The notes beneath the pieces are model-generated. The model was not told the DNA's origin. It saw only the letters and a list, made by a program, of their open reading frames with translations, and ran no database searches. Shown one piece after another: positions 9,512 to 18,072 of a stretch of DNA of 64,000 nucleotides. The stretch's first letter is position 1. Each line of letters starts with the position of its first letter. Position numbers and translations under genes: made by a program. Source of the stretch: Erwinia endophytica (GTDB lineage Bacteria; Pseudomonadota; Gammaproteobacteria; Enterobacterales; Enterobacteriaceae); the NCBI RefSeq assembly GCF_009295515.1, contig NZ_RQVV01000011.1, forward strand, positions 62,001-126,000. The letters are read 5' to 3'.

Positions 9512-9530
9512 GAGGCGTAAATTACGCCTC
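9512..9530. repeat. Perfect hairpin after pgl
   Basis: GAGGCGTAA and its complement form a near-perfect palindrome in the 260-base gap between pgl and ybhB. It lacks a T-run on either strand, so it is recorded as a structure downstream of pgl rather than an intrinsic terminator. Confidence 0.5.
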
Positions 9531-9612
9531 TGGTGTTTAAAAAAAAGACCATGGTCAGTCACTACTGCTGTTAAAACGGAGAGATTTATCGAGCCAGTCT
9601 TCAATCTGCCAT

Positions 9613-9645
9613 TAAAAAACGCCCAATTAGCAGTATCAGGCGTTT
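9613..9645 (-). terminator. Intrinsic terminator of ybhB
   Basis: On the minus strand AAACGCC pairs with GGCGTTT around a 15-base loop, and the second arm runs into TTTTTT. It lies about 45 bases beyond the ybhB stop. Confidence 0.75.
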
Positions 9646-9688
9646 AGTGGTTCAATCTCTACGGATTTAGTGGCAGGTGCGGTTGCCG

Positions 9689-10165
9689 TCAGCTGTATAT
9701 CGCGGTAATCGAGGCACTGGCCAGTTGATGGAAATGGATGTTAAAGCCCAGATAAGCGCCACTCACGTCCTCATTCACGTCCAGTTTGTCGACATCCAGC
9801 GCATACACCGTAAAAATATAGCGATGGCTCTCGCCTTTTGGCGGTGCCGCGCCGCCGTATTGCGCGCTACCGAAATCGGTACGGATCTGTACGGCGCCAG
9901 CCGGCAGGTCGCCCACCCCGGAACCTGCGCCTTGTGGCAGCATACGGGTATCGGCTGGCAGGTTGGCCACGCCCCAGTGCCACCAGCCAGAGCCGGTTGG
10001 CGCATCGGGATCGAAACAGGTCACCGCAAAACTTTTGGTTCCTGGCGGTACATCGTCCCATGCCAGATGGGGAGAGAGGTTATCTCCGCTATAACCCATA
10101 CCGTTAAAGACCTGGCGTTCTGGCAGTTTTGCGCCATCGTTGAAATCCTGGCTTGTTAGTTTCAT
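9689..10165 (-). CDS. ybhB: YbhB, PEBP (Raf kinase inhibitor)-like protein
   Basis: A 158-residue phosphatidylethanolamine-binding-protein family member matching E. coli YbhB in length. The family's conserved segments are present: SPHLAWDDVPPGTKSFAVTCFDPDAP (Asp-Pro-Asp-Ala-Pro at about residues 52-56), GWWHWGVANLP and PPKGESHRYIFTVYALD. It is presumed cytosolic, and no catalytic activity is known for the E. coli protein. In E. coli ybhB is linked to bioA; here a DJ-1 family gene is inserted upstream, 15 bases away, probably in the same transcript. Confidence 0.94.
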   Translation of the reverse strand: MKLTSQDFNDGAKLPERQVFNGMGYSGDNLSPHLAWDDVPPGTKSFAVTCFDPDAPTGSGWWHWGVANLPADTRMLPQGAGSGVGDLPAGAVQIRTDFGSAQYGGAAPPKGESHRYIFTVYALDVDKLDVNEDVSGAYLGFNIHFHQLASASITAIYS

Positions 10166-10179
10166 TCCACCTCCTGGTG

Positions 10180-10860
10180 TTATTGGTGAAGCAGTTTCAG
10201 CAGCGCTTTGGCTGCGGCGGCGGAGGATGCGGGATTCTGTCCGGTGACCAGATGACCGTCTGTCAGGGTAAAAACTCCCCAGTCAGCGGTTTTTTCATAA
10301 TTGGCACCCAGTGCGGTCAGAGCATCCTCGACCAGAAAAGGTACCACATTTGTCAGCCCAACGGCGCGCTCTTCGCTGTTGCTAAAACCGGTCACATATT
10401 TGCCGGCGACCAGCGCGCTGCCATCCGGCTTTTTAGCGTGACGTAGCACGCCAGGGGCGTGGCAAACCGCACCCACAGGCTTGCCATTAGCATAAAAACT
10501 TTCGATCAACTCGATGCTGTGTTTGTCTTCTGCCAGGTCCCACAACGGGCCGTGACCGCCAGGATAAAATAGCGCATCGAATTTGCAACTGTCGATAGTC
10601 TCCAGCTGTTGGGTATTCGCCAGCGCTTGCTGCGCGGCGATATCCTGGTGAAACCGTTCAGTGTCGCCGGATTGTGCCTCCGGTTCATCGCTTTTCGGGT
10701 CCAGAGGAGGTAGTCCCCCTGCTGGAGAAGCCAGCACGACATTAATGCCCGCATCACGGAAAACGTAATACGGTGCGGCAAACTCCTCCAGCCAGAATCC
10801 GGTTTTTTTGCCGGTATTGCCCAGTTGATCATGCGATGTCAGCACCATTAAGACTTTCAT
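10180..10860 (-). CDS. DJ-1/PfpI family (class I glutamine amidotransferase-like) protein
   Basis: A 226-residue protein of the DJ-1/PfpI superfamily, closest in architecture to Hsp31/YhbO-type chaperone-glyoxalases. The nucleophile elbow is GAVCHAPG (Cys at about residue 132), and FYPGGHGPLWDL earlier in the chain resembles the family oxyanion/acid region. Such proteins detoxify methylglyoxal or repair glycated groups, but the exact activity here is not known. The ATG follows AAGGAGAACAGG. The start overlaps the stop of a broken oxidoreductase gene in ATGA, so the two were probably once one operon. Confidence 0.85.
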   Translation of the reverse strand: MKVLMVLTSHDQLGNTGKKTGFWLEEFAAPYYVFRDAGINVVLASPAGGLPPLDPKSDEPEAQSGDTERFHQDIAAQQALANTQQLETIDSCKFDALFYPGGHGPLWDLAEDKHSIELIESFYANGKPVGAVCHAPGVLRHAKKPDGSALVAGKYVTGFSNSEERAVGLTNVVPFLVEDALTALGANYEKTADWGVFTLTDGHLVTGQNPASSAAAAKALLKLLHQ

Positions 10861-11015
10861 CCTGTTCTCCTTATCGGTTGATCGCAGGCCACCCTGATGA
10901 GCACTTTGCCGAAATTCTTTCTTTCCAGCATGCTAATAAAGGTTTGCGGCGTGTTGATGATATCTTCGTGAAAGACGAAACGATGACCGTAATAGGTTAG
11001 TTTATTTTTCGGCAT
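10857..11015 (-). pseudogene. Remnant (C-terminus) of a CurA/YncB-like NADP-dependent oxidoreductase
   Basis: A 52-codon frame reads MPKNKLTYYGHRFVFHEDII, then NTPQTFISMLERKNFGKVLI and RVACDQPIRRTG. The segment with the pattern GKNFGKxxIRV and an upstream Glu-Asp-Ile is the C-terminal end of medium-chain NADP-dependent oxidoreductases such as CurA/YncB. The nucleotide-binding and catalytic domains (about 290 residues) are absent upstream, where the sequence is non-coding. The frame ends in ATGA overlapping the DJ-1 gene. It could still be translated, but as a functional enzyme it is gone. Confidence 0.65.
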
Positions 11016-11227
11016 ACGTTTTCCCGCTTTTGCGGGAGCCCGTCAGCTAAAAGCCGGGTGTATTAGCGTCCGCCGCGCCTGGCGTCAGCGGGAAAATGCG
11101 TCTCCATGGTACGATGGTGTGGGGTGAAATTTCAGTTCCGCGATGTCCATTGATAACCAGTGCTGCTTGTTCAGGGCGCGGTGCTGTGATGGCAGCACTG
11201 GATTTTGCTTACGGTTGATGATGACCA

Positions 11228-12517
11228 TCAGGATAGAAACAGGGCCGGTTGCTCAACCGCTTCGGCGATGGCATCGGTCAGCCTGGTTAACGCCTCTGGC
11301 TGGATAACATAAGGCGGCATCAGATAGATAAGCTTACCAAAAGGGCGGATCCATACGCCGCGCTCCACGAAGAAGGCTTGCAGCCGGGCCATATTTACCG
11401 GAAGGCGGCTTTCAACAACGCCAATCGCGCCCAGCACGCGAATATCCGCTACCAATTCTTTTTCCTGTAACGGCAGCAGGGCCGAGCGCAACTGTGTTTC
11501 CATCGCGGCGACTTGCTGCTGCCAGTGATTTTCCTGCAGTATCGCCAGACTCTCACTGGCGACGGCGCAAGCCAGCGGATTGCCCATAAACGTTGGACCA
11601 TGCATAAAGCAACCCGCCTCGCCGTTGCTGATGATATTCGCCACTTCGCGGGTGGTCAGCGTGGCGGAAAGGGTCATGGTGCCACCGGTCAGGGCTTTAC
11701 CGACGCACATAATGTCGGGTGAAATTCCCGCATGTTCACAGGCAAACAATGTACCTGTGCGACCAAAACCGGTGGCAATTTCATCGGCTATCAACAGGAC
11801 ATTGTGGCGATCACAAAGCTCGCGTACCCGCTGTAAATAGCCTGGATGATAAAAGCGCATACCGCCCGCGCCTTGCACAATGGGCTCAAGGATGACGGCG
11901 GCCAGTTCATTGGCATGCTGGCGAATTAAGCCAGCGAAATCATCAATATCTTCTTCCTGCCATTGCCCGGCAAAACGGCTGGTGGGCGCGGTGGCGAACA
12001 GGTGGCTGGGCAGGTAGCCCTGATAGAGGCTGTGCATGGAATTTTGCGGATCGCAAACCGACATAGCCGCAAAGGTATCGCCGTGATAGCCATTGCGCAG
12101 GGTAAGGAAACGCTGGCGCCGTTCGCCACGCGCTTGCCAGTATTGCAGCGCCATTTTCATCGACACTTCAACCGCCACCGATCCCGAATCCGCCAGGAAC
12201 ACACATTCCAGACCTTCCGGAGTCATGGTGACCAGTTTACGGCACAGTGCGACAGCTGAAGGATGAGTCATGCCACCAAACATGACATGTGACATCTGCG
12301 CAATCTGTGCGTTCATTGCCTGATTCAGCCGGGGGTGATTATAGCCGTGGATCGCGGCCCACCAGGAGGACATGCCATCAACCAGCTCGCGCCCATCGGC
12401 CAGTATCAGGGTGGTTCCCTGTGCTGCGACCACCGGATATACCGGCAATGGTTTGCTCATTGAGGTATAGGGGTGCCAGATATGTTCGCGATCAAATGCC
12501 AGGTCGGAAGGGGTCAT
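11228..12517 (-). CDS. bioA: Adenosylmethionine-8-amino-7-oxononanoate aminotransferase
   Basis: A 429-residue PLP-dependent aminotransferase, the same length as E. coli BioA. It makes 7,8-diaminopelargonate from KAPA with S-adenosylmethionine as amino donor. Characteristic segments are [16 protein letters not shown] near the N-terminus, [14 protein letters not shown], and the PLP lysine in [18 protein letters not shown]. The frame continues far upstream, but [20 protein letters not shown] matches the E. coli start, and the upstream stretch crosses the BirA operator. It is divergent from bioBFCD. Confidence 0.97.
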   Translation of the reverse strand: MTPSDLAFDREHIWHPYTSMSKPLPVYPVVAAQGTTLILADGRELVDGMSSWWAAIHGYNHPRLNQAMNAQIAQMSHVMFGGMTHPSAVALCRKLVTMTPEGLECVFLADSGSVAVEVSMKMALQYWQARGERRQRFLTLRNGYHGDTFAAMSVCDPQNSMHSLYQGYLPSHLFATAPTSRFAGQWQEEDIDDFAGLIRQHANELAAVILEPIVQGAGGMRFYHPGYLQRVRELCDRHNVLLIADEIATGFGRTGTLFACEHAGISPDIMCVGKALTGGTMTLSATLTTREVANIISNGEAGCFMHGPTFMGNPLACAVASESLAILQENHWQQQVAAMETQLRSALLPLQEKELVADIRVLGAIGVVESRLPVNMARLQAFFVERGVWIRPFGKLIYLMPPYVIQPEALTRLTDAIAEAVEQPALFLS

Positions 12518-12524
12518 AATTTTA

Positions 12525-12557
12525 TTGTAAACCAAATTTAAAAAAATTAGTTTACAA
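12525..12557. promoter_or_regulatory. BirA operator between bioA and bioB
   Basis: Half-sites TTGTAAACC and AGTTTACAA flank a 15-base AT-rich centre. They match the BirA box (TTGTAAACC / GGTTTACAA) with one mismatch. The site lies 8 bases from the bioA start and 54 from the bioB start, so biotinyl-AMP-bound BirA would repress both divergent promoters. Confidence 0.92.
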
Positions 12558-12610
12558 TTATAGCCAGACAGAGACCACAAACCAAACGACAGATTCTTTT
12601 GGAGCAAGCA

Positions 12611-13642
12611 ATGGCAAACCGCTGGACAATCGCACAGGCTCAGGCCCTGTTTGATAAACCTTTTCTCGAATTGATGTTTGAAGCGCAGCAGATCCACCGC
12701 CAGCATTTTGATCCCCGTCAGGTACAGGTCAGCACGCTGCTGTCGATCAAGACCGGTGCCTGCCCGGAAGACTGTAAATACTGTCCGCAGAGCGCCCGCT
12801 ATAAAACCGGGCTGGAATCCGAGCGTCTGATGGAAGTAGAAGAGGTTTTGAACTCGGCTCGTAAGGCTAAGGCCGCAGGTTCTGGCCGTTTTTGCATGGG
12901 AGCTGCATGGAAAAACCCCCATGATCGCGATATGCCTTATCTTGAGCAGATGGTGAAAGGGGTCAGGGAAATGGGAATGGAAACCTGTATGACGCTGGGG
13001 ACGTTGAGTCGCGAACAGGCGCAGCGTCTGGCTGATGCCGGGTTGGATTTTTATAACCATAACCTTGACACCTCACCGGAATTTTACGGCAGCATCATTA
13101 CGACCCGTAGCTATCAGGAGCGTCTGGATACGCTGAGTAAAGTACGTGAGGCGGGCATCAAAGTGTGTTCTGGCGGCATTGTTGGACTGGGCGAAACGGT
13201 CAATGATCGCGCGGGGCTGTTGGTACAGTTAGCTAACCTGCCGACGCCACCGGAAAGTGTGCCGATCAATATGCTGGTGAAAGTGAAAGGCACGCCTCTG
13301 GCCGATAATGACGATGTCGATCCCTTTGATTTCATTCGTACCATTGCCGTGGCGCGTATCATGATGCCAACCTCATATGTTCGTCTTTCCGCGGGTCGTG
13401 AATCCATGACGGAGCAGACTCAGGCCATGTGCTTTATGGCTGGTGCCAACTCAATCTTCTATGGCTGCAAGCTGCTGACGACGCCGAACCCGGAAGAAGA
13501 CAAAGATATGCAACTGTTCCGCAAGCTGGGGTTGAATCCTCAACAGACCACCACCGACGCTGGCGATAACGAGCAGCAGCAGGCGTTGACCGGGCAGTTA
13601 CTGCATGCTGACACCGATATGTTCTATAACGCGGCGGTATAA
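12611..13642 (+). CDS. bioB: Biotin synthase
   Basis: A 343-residue radical-SAM enzyme that inserts sulfur into dethiobiotin. The radical-SAM cluster cysteines are in [12 protein letters not shown] (Cys51, Cys55, Cys58). The segments that hold the auxiliary 2Fe-2S ligands are conserved: [27 protein letters not shown] and [13 protein letters not shown] four codons upstream is in frame, but the GGAG site lies between it and the ATG, so ATG at 12611 is the start. It heads the bioBFCD operon and is probably repressed by BirA. Confidence 0.97.
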   Translation: MANRWTIAQAQALFDKPFLELMFEAQQIHRQHFDPRQVQVSTLLSIKTGACPEDCKYCPQSARYKTGLESERLMEVEEVLNSARKAKAAGSGRFCMGAAWKNPHDRDMPYLEQMVKGVREMGMETCMTLGTLSREQAQRLADAGLDFYNHNLDTSPEFYGSIITTRSYQERLDTLSKVREAGIKVCSGGIVGLGETVNDRAGLLVQLANLPTPPESVPINMLVKVKGTPLADNDDVDPFDFIRTIAVARIMMPTSYVRLSAGRESMTEQTQAMCFMAGANSIFYGCKLLTTPNPEEDKDMQLFRKLGLNPQQTTTDAGDNEQQQALTGQLLHADTDMFYNAAV

Positions 13643-14800
13643 ATGAGTTGGCAACATCGTATCAGCCAGGCGCTCAATACGCGCCGGGAAAAAGGGCAAT
13701 TCCGCCAGCGCCAGGTCAATCAGCGGGGAGATGCACGAACTCTGCAGGTTGATGGACGACAGTACCTGAATTTTGCCGCGAATGATTATCTCGGTCTGAG
13801 TCATGATCCTCGGATCGTCTCCGCCTGGCAGAAGGGGGCCAGGCGTTACGGCGTGGGAGCGGGAGGCTCAGGTCATGTGACGGGGTATAGCGCCGTACAC
13901 GACGAGTTTGAACAGCAACTGGCGGACTGGCTTGGTTACCCGCGGGCATTATTGTTTATTTCTGGATTTGCCGCGAATCAGGCCATTATTGCGGCGATGT
14001 TGGGAAAAGGTGATCACATTTTTGCCGATAAATTGGCACATGCCTCGTTGTTGGAGGCCGCAGCGCTCAGCCCGGCGACGTTACGGCGTTTCGCCCATAA
14101 TCAGCCTGACTCGCTGGTTAAATTATTTCACAGTCCGCAGGATGACGGTGAAAAACTGGTGGTCACGGAAGGCGTGTTCAGTATGGACGGTGACTGTGCG
14201 CCGCTGGTGGAGTTGCATCAATTGGCCCAACATCACGACGGCTGGTTATTGGTTGACGATGCTCACGGTATTGGCGTCACTGGCGAGCAGGGCCGGGGGA
14301 GTTGTTGGCAGCAGCGAGTGAAGCCTGAGCTGCTGGTGGTGACCTTCGGCAAAGCTTTTGGTCTGAGCGGCGCAGCGGTACTTTGTGGTGTTGATAGCGC
14401 AGATTATCTGCTGCAGTTCGCTCGCCATCTGATTTATAGCACGGCGATGCCACCCGCCCAGGTTTGTGCTCTGCAAGCCTCGTTGTCTTGCATCCAGCAA
14501 GGGGATGAACTGCGCGAACGATTGCAAGGTAATATTGCGCAGTTCCGCCGGGGAGCAGGGCAACTGGGGCTGGCGATTCAGCCTTCTTCCACCGCCATCC
14601 AGCCACTGATCGTGGGTGAAGAAAACCATGCGTTGCGGTTGGCGGAGGTTCTGCGCCTGCAGGGGTGCTGGGTGACGGCCATTCGTCCTCCCACGGTGCC
14701 GCCGGGTACCGCCAGGTTGCGTATTACCCTGAGTGCGGCACACCGACAGGAAGATATAGCACGGTTACTGGAGGCGCTGCATGAGGCAAACCGTCGATAA
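13643..14800 (+). CDS. bioF: 8-Amino-7-oxononanoate synthase
   Basis: A 385-residue PLP enzyme of the alpha-oxoamine synthase family that condenses pimeloyl-ACP with alanine to form KAPA. The glycine-rich region [14 protein letters not shown] is at about residues 70-83, [10 protein letters not shown] supplies the PLP-ring Asp and His, and the Schiff-base lysine is in [13 protein letters not shown]. Its ATG directly follows the bioB stop with no intervening base, and its end overlaps bioC by 20 bases, implying translational coupling through the operon. Confidence 0.96.
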   Translation: MSWQHRISQALNTRREKGQFRQRQVNQRGDARTLQVDGRQYLNFAANDYLGLSHDPRIVSAWQKGARRYGVGAGGSGHVTGYSAVHDEFEQQLADWLGYPRALLFISGFAANQAIIAAMLGKGDHIFADKLAHASLLEAAALSPATLRRFAHNQPDSLVKLFHSPQDDGEKLVVTEGVFSMDGDCAPLVELHQLAQHHDGWLLVDDAHGIGVTGEQGRGSCWQQRVKPELLVVTFGKAFGLSGAAVLCGVDSADYLLQFARHLIYSTAMPPAQVCALQASLSCIQQGDELRERLQGNIAQFRRGAGQLGLAIQPSSTAIQPLIVGEENHALRLAEVLRLQGCWVTAIRPPTVPPGTARLRITLSAAHRQEDIARLLEALHEANRR

Positions 14801-15539
14801 GCAGGCGATAGCCCGGGCCTTCGGGCGGGCGGCGCGATGTTATAATCATTATGCCGAGCTCCAGCGTCGGAGTGGTGAACAACTGGCATTCTACGCGCGC
14901 CGTCAGACAGGGCAGAAAGTGCTGGATGCTGGATGTGGTTCGGGATGGTTCAGCCAACGCTGGCGCCGTGCTGGCAACCACGTCACCGCGCTGGATCTGT
15001 CAGCAGAAATGTTGATGCAGGCCCGTTCACAGCACTGCGCCGACCATTATGAAATCGGTGATATCGAGGCGTTGCCCTTTACTGAACCGAGGTTTGATCT
15101 GTGCTGGAGTAACCTTGCGGTGCAGTGGTGCAGTGATTTAAGTTTGGCGATGACAGAGCTGCGACGTGTGACGTTGCCGGGCGGACAGGTGCTGTTCTCA
15201 ACGCTGGCAGCCGGATCGCTCAACGAGCTGCATTCCGCCTGGCATGCACTCGACCTGCCCGCGCCGGTAAATCGTTTTCTCAGTGTCGAATCCATTAATG
15301 AAGCCGGACAGTCGCTACGAGCACAGCTATATCCACAAACGTTAACGCTGGGTTTTCCGGATGTGCTCAGCGCACTGCGTTCCCTGAAAGGGATTGGCGC
15401 GACTCATCTGCACCAGGGACGCAGCGGCACCGTGCTCAGCCGCAGACAGTTGCAGCACCTGGCGTTGTACTGGCCGCGGGACTCGCGGGGCTTTTTGCTC
15501 AGTTATCATCTGGTTTATGGAGTGATTGATTGTGAGTGA
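14781..15539 (+). CDS. bioC: Malonyl-ACP O-methyltransferase
   Basis: A 252-residue SAM-dependent methyltransferase that methylates malonyl-ACP and so starts pimeloyl chain synthesis. The SAM-binding motif is [13 protein letters not shown] (about residues 47-59), followed by ALDLSAEML and a post-I acidic segment, all close to E. coli BioC (251 aa). It starts within the bioF 3' end and overlaps bioD by 8 bases. Confidence 0.95.
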   Translation: MRQTVDKQAIARAFGRAARCYNHYAELQRRSGEQLAFYARRQTGQKVLDAGCGSGWFSQRWRRAGNHVTALDLSAEMLMQARSQHCADHYEIGDIEALPFTEPRFDLCWSNLAVQWCSDLSLAMTELRRVTLPGGQVLFSTLAAGSLNELHSAWHALDLPAPVNRFLSVESINEAGQSLRAQLYPQTLTLGFPDVLSALRSLKGIGATHLHQGRSGTVLSRRQLQHLALYWPRDSRGFLLSYHLVYGVIDCE

Positions 15540-16206
15540 GCGTTGGTTTGTTACCGGCACCGATACCGACGTTGGAAAAACGGTTGCCAGTACCGCGTTG
15601 CTGCAGGCGGCGAAAGCGGCGGGTTTTCGCTGCGTGGGTTACAAACCGGTGGCTTCAGGTTGTGAAATGACCGCTGAAGGTATTCGCAACAGTGATGCAC
15701 TGGCTTTGCAGCAGAACAGTGTGTTGTCTCTGTCCTATGACTGTATTAATCCCCTGGCTTTTTTTGAAGCCACATCGCCACATATTGTCAGTGCCGAAGA
15801 AGGGCGGCCGATCCATTTTTCGCAGCTTTCCGCCGGGTTGGCGGCGCTGACCCGTCAGGCTGACTGGGTGCTGACCGAAGGGGCCGGAGGTTGGTTTACG
15901 CCACTTTCGGCAGAAACCACCTTTGCCGACTGGGTGATACAGGAGCAGTTACCGGTGGTATTGGTGGTAGGGGTGAAGCTGGGATGTATTAACCATGCGA
16001 TGCTGACAGCGCAGGCCATTCAGTCCAGCGGACTGAGGCTGGCTGGCTGGATTGCCAATGATATTCTGCCGCCCGGTAAGCGTCATGCTGACTATCTGGC
16101 AAGCCTGAAAGCGCGTCTTCCTGCACCGATGTTGGGGGAGATACCGTTCCTGACTCATCGTGCCCAGTTTGAGCAATTGGGGCAGTATGTGCGATTACCG
16201 GCATAA
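15532..16206 (+). CDS. bioD: Dethiobiotin synthetase
   Basis: A 224-residue ATP-dependent carboxylase that closes the ureido ring of dethiobiotin. The P-loop is GTDTDVGKT at residues 8-16, and EGAGGWFTPLS is the family's substrate loop. GTG at 15532 was chosen because it gives [13 protein letters not shown], aligning with E. coli MSKRYFVTGTDTE, and because GGAG lies about 9 bases upstream. A TTG two codons earlier is the alternative. It is the last gene of bioBFCD, followed by a strong hairpin. Confidence 0.95.
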   Translation: MSERWFVTGTDTDVGKTVASTALLQAAKAAGFRCVGYKPVASGCEMTAEGIRNSDALALQQNSVLSLSYDCINPLAFFEATSPHIVSAEEGRPIHFSQLSAGLAALTRQADWVLTEGAGGWFTPLSAETTFADWVIQEQLPVVLVVGVKLGCINHAMLTAQAIQSSGLRLAGWIANDILPPGKRHADYLASLKARLPAPMLGEIPFLTHRAQFEQLGQYVRLPA

Positions 16207-16229
16207 TTCTTCCTGAGCACCTGAATACT

Positions 16230-16264
16230 CCCTACAGGAGAACGGAGCCTGTTCTTCTGTAGGG
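16230..16264. terminator. Hairpin after bioD
   Basis: CCCTACAGGAGAAC pairs with GTTCTTCTGTAGGG (one G-U pair) around a 7-base loop. The 14-bp stem lies between the converging bioD and urtE-like genes. No long T-run follows on either strand, so it may be a weak bidirectional terminator. Confidence 0.6.
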
Positions 16265-16299
16265 TGCTATTCATTCCATGCTAAATAATGGTTTAGCCG

Positions 16300-17019
16300 T
16301 TATGTCACCGTCAACCAGGTATTGACCACGCTCTCATCCAATTGGGCGACCTTGCCATGCGCCACGTTACGTCCCCGGTGTAGCAGTAGAAAATAGTCTG
16401 CTACTTTGCGGATAAACGAGATACGTTGTTCCAGCAACAGAATAGTCAGGCCAAAATCGTGATTCAGTCGATGGATCAGGTTCCCCATCTCCTCTTCCAG
16501 CCAGGGAGACATCCCCCCGGTCGGCTCATCCAGAATCAACAGTTTGGGTTGTAATACCAGGGCTCTGGCTAACGCCAGTTGCTGTTGCTGGTCGAGGGTC
16601 AGCTCGCCACTGCGTTGGTCACGCAGCGAATAGAGCGCAGGGAACAGATCATAAACCATTTGGGGAATGGCCCGGTGCCGCTCCAGGCCCGCTCCCGCCA
16701 GCAGGGCAATTTGCAGGTTATCCTCCACGCTCAGTTGGGAGAAGATCTGCCGTCCCTGTGGAACATAACCAATGCCCAGAGCGGCGCGCTGTTCCATGGG
16801 TTGTCGTAATAAATCCAGGGGGGGCAGGTTCGCTTCCTGCCAGATAATTGACCCGCTGTTAATCGGCAAGTGGCCCATGATGCAGTTGACCAGCGTGGTT
16901 TTTCCCATGCCTGGACGACCCAGTACGCCGGTACAGGTTCCGGGGGGTAAATCCAGATCAACATCCCACAGAATATGGTGTTGCCCGTAAAACTGGTTAA
17001 TTGAACGTAAGCTGAGCAT
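16300..17019 (-). CDS. Orphan UrtE/LivF-like ABC ATPase with altered signature motif
   Basis: A 239-residue ABC ATPase most like UrtE, the second ATPase of urea/branched-chain amino-acid importers (MLSLRSINQFYGQHHIL start, GIGYVPQGRQIFSQLSVEDNL, and a final LEQR region). Walker A GRPGMGKTT and Walker B LLILDEPTGGMS are intact. The ABC signature, normally LSGGQ, reads LTLDQ here, which removes both glycines that contact ATP in the partner subunit. No urtA, B, C or D gene lies nearby. The start was placed at the ATG after GGAGGAG, 12 codons inside the open frame. It may be a decaying relic or have taken on another role. Confidence 0.75.
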   Translation of the reverse strand: MLSLRSINQFYGQHHILWDVDLDLPPGTCTGVLGRPGMGKTTLVNCIMGHLPINSGSIIWQEANLPPLDLLRQPMEQRAALGIGYVPQGRQIFSQLSVEDNLQIALLAGAGLERHRAIPQMVYDLFPALYSLRDQRSGELTLDQQQQLALARALVLQPKLLILDEPTGGMSPWLEEEMGNLIHRLNHDFGLTILLLEQRISFIRKVADYFLLLHRGRNVAHGKVAQLDESVVNTWLTVT

Positions 17020-17627
17020 CTGACACTCTCCTCCAGACAGTTTTATCCCCGTCATACCTCAAGTTGCAGGTGCATTAGCGCTTACGCTGACCGTATGATT
17101 CAGCCTGATGGCTTCACCGTGTCCGGAGGTGTCCCCGTGTTGTCAAAAAGTGCTTTTGGCATTTTTGTCCTGCAATATGAATATATCGGGTAAAGATCGT
17201 ACCTGATTGCATCCGCTCTCCGTCGTGTGGCAAACGGTTTTCTGTGAAACGCCAGCGGCTTTTCATGCACTGGTGTAGAAAAAAAGCGCGAGGCGGTTGC
17301 AAAATATCCTGCAATTCATGGGCCAACTTCCTTAAATCGTTGTCCGGTGGTGAAAAAACAAATAATCAAGGCCTGTAATTGGTCAGAAATGTTAAACAAT
17401 CGCTTGCGCGGCATTTAGGGCTGCACTTTGTCGGTGCTGCTGGCTAATCATTTCTGTGCAGTTGCCTGCTTCAGAGGCAATCGGGTGGCGAGACAGGTTG
17501 AAAAAATGGTGAGAAAGTTAACCGTGTTACAGGAAACAGATCATTCAGGTCCATCAATCATTCAATAATTAGGCAAAAAAAATTCCAAAAAAAATATTTA
17601 TGAGCGCGATTGAAGGCGAGGAATGAT

Positions 17628-17697
17628 TTATACACATCAGACGGTTCGGGCGCTGAAATCAGTTATCCACTATTCCTGTGGATAACTATGTGTATGA
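17628..17697. promoter_or_regulatory. DnaA-box cluster upstream of uvrB
   Basis: Four matches to the DnaA 9-mer TTATNCACA lie within 70 bases: TTATACACA (17628-17636, +, perfect), TTATCCACT (17663-17671, +, one mismatch), TGTGGATAA (17677-17685, minus, perfect) and TGTGTATGA (17689-17697, minus, one mismatch). The middle two form the inverted repeat AGTTATCCAC / GTGGATAACT. E. coli uvrB is reported to have DnaA boxes near its distal promoter, so the arrangement may be conserved. Confidence 0.7.
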
Positions 17698-17975
17698 ATA
17701 GCTTGAAACCGAGTGAAAACGAGAGCGGGCGCGGCTTGAGCGTGAGTTGGTGCGAAACTCACCCTGTAAATAAAATTATTTAAAATCAATTGATTAATGA
17801 AAATCAAGCCACGAAAAATGATCCGCAAATTTGGGCTGTGCATTTTGTCAGGACTTCTTGACAAATGTTAAAGTCCCATTTTATCTGGGGATAACCTTTT
17901 ACAAACGTTGATCGTTGAGCTCCGGGTGGCCCTGAAAAGTGCATCGCCGTCTTTTATCGCTGCATTATGCAAAGT

Positions 17976-17995
17976 AACTGTAATTATATCCAGTA
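17976..17995. promoter_or_regulatory. LexA (SOS) box of uvrB
   Basis: AACTGTAATTATATCCAGTA fits the SOS pattern CTG-N10-CAG with an AT-rich centre. It lies 78 bases before the uvrB start, as expected for SOS control of uvrB. Confidence 0.85.
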
Positions 17996-18072
17996 TTATT
18001 TGCTGGTAAAATCGGCAGAGCTGAGTAAAATTAGAGTCCGGTTGATGTGATCCTGCTGCAGGTAGCCATGCA

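Larger units (their letters stand above)
17020..18072. other. 1-kb non-coding region upstream of uvrB
   Basis: No convincing gene was found in this stretch; the open frames in it (for example 17114-17326 minus) have no recognisable sequence. Near 17054-17100 is a CATACCTCAAGTTGCAGG-type segment like a common enterobacterial intergenic repeat. The region also contains a cluster of DnaA boxes (17628-17697), AT-rich tracts at about 17565-17605 and 17765-17810, an inverted repeat TTTGTCA/TGACAAA at 17844-17865, and a LexA box. These suggest complex control of uvrB. Confidence 0.6.

Noticed and set aside
9512-9530. Intrinsic terminator of pgl
   Set aside because: The hairpin is strong but has no T-run on the plus strand; it is recorded only as a structure.
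11023-11036. CCCGC-TTTT-GCGGG hairpin as terminator
   Set aside because: Only five base pairs and no T-run; nothing upstream on either strand needs it.
17114-17326. 70-codon gene in the uvrB upstream region
   Set aside because: No homology recognised, no ribosome site, and it lies in a non-coding region with several regulatory elements.
17560-17710. Chromosomal replication origin suggested by clustered DnaA boxes and AT-rich sequence
   Set aside because: The neighbours are bioD and uvrB, with no dnaA, gidA/mnmG or mioC nearby, no GATC-rich AT 13-mers were seen, and E. coli-type uvrB promoters already carry DnaA boxes.
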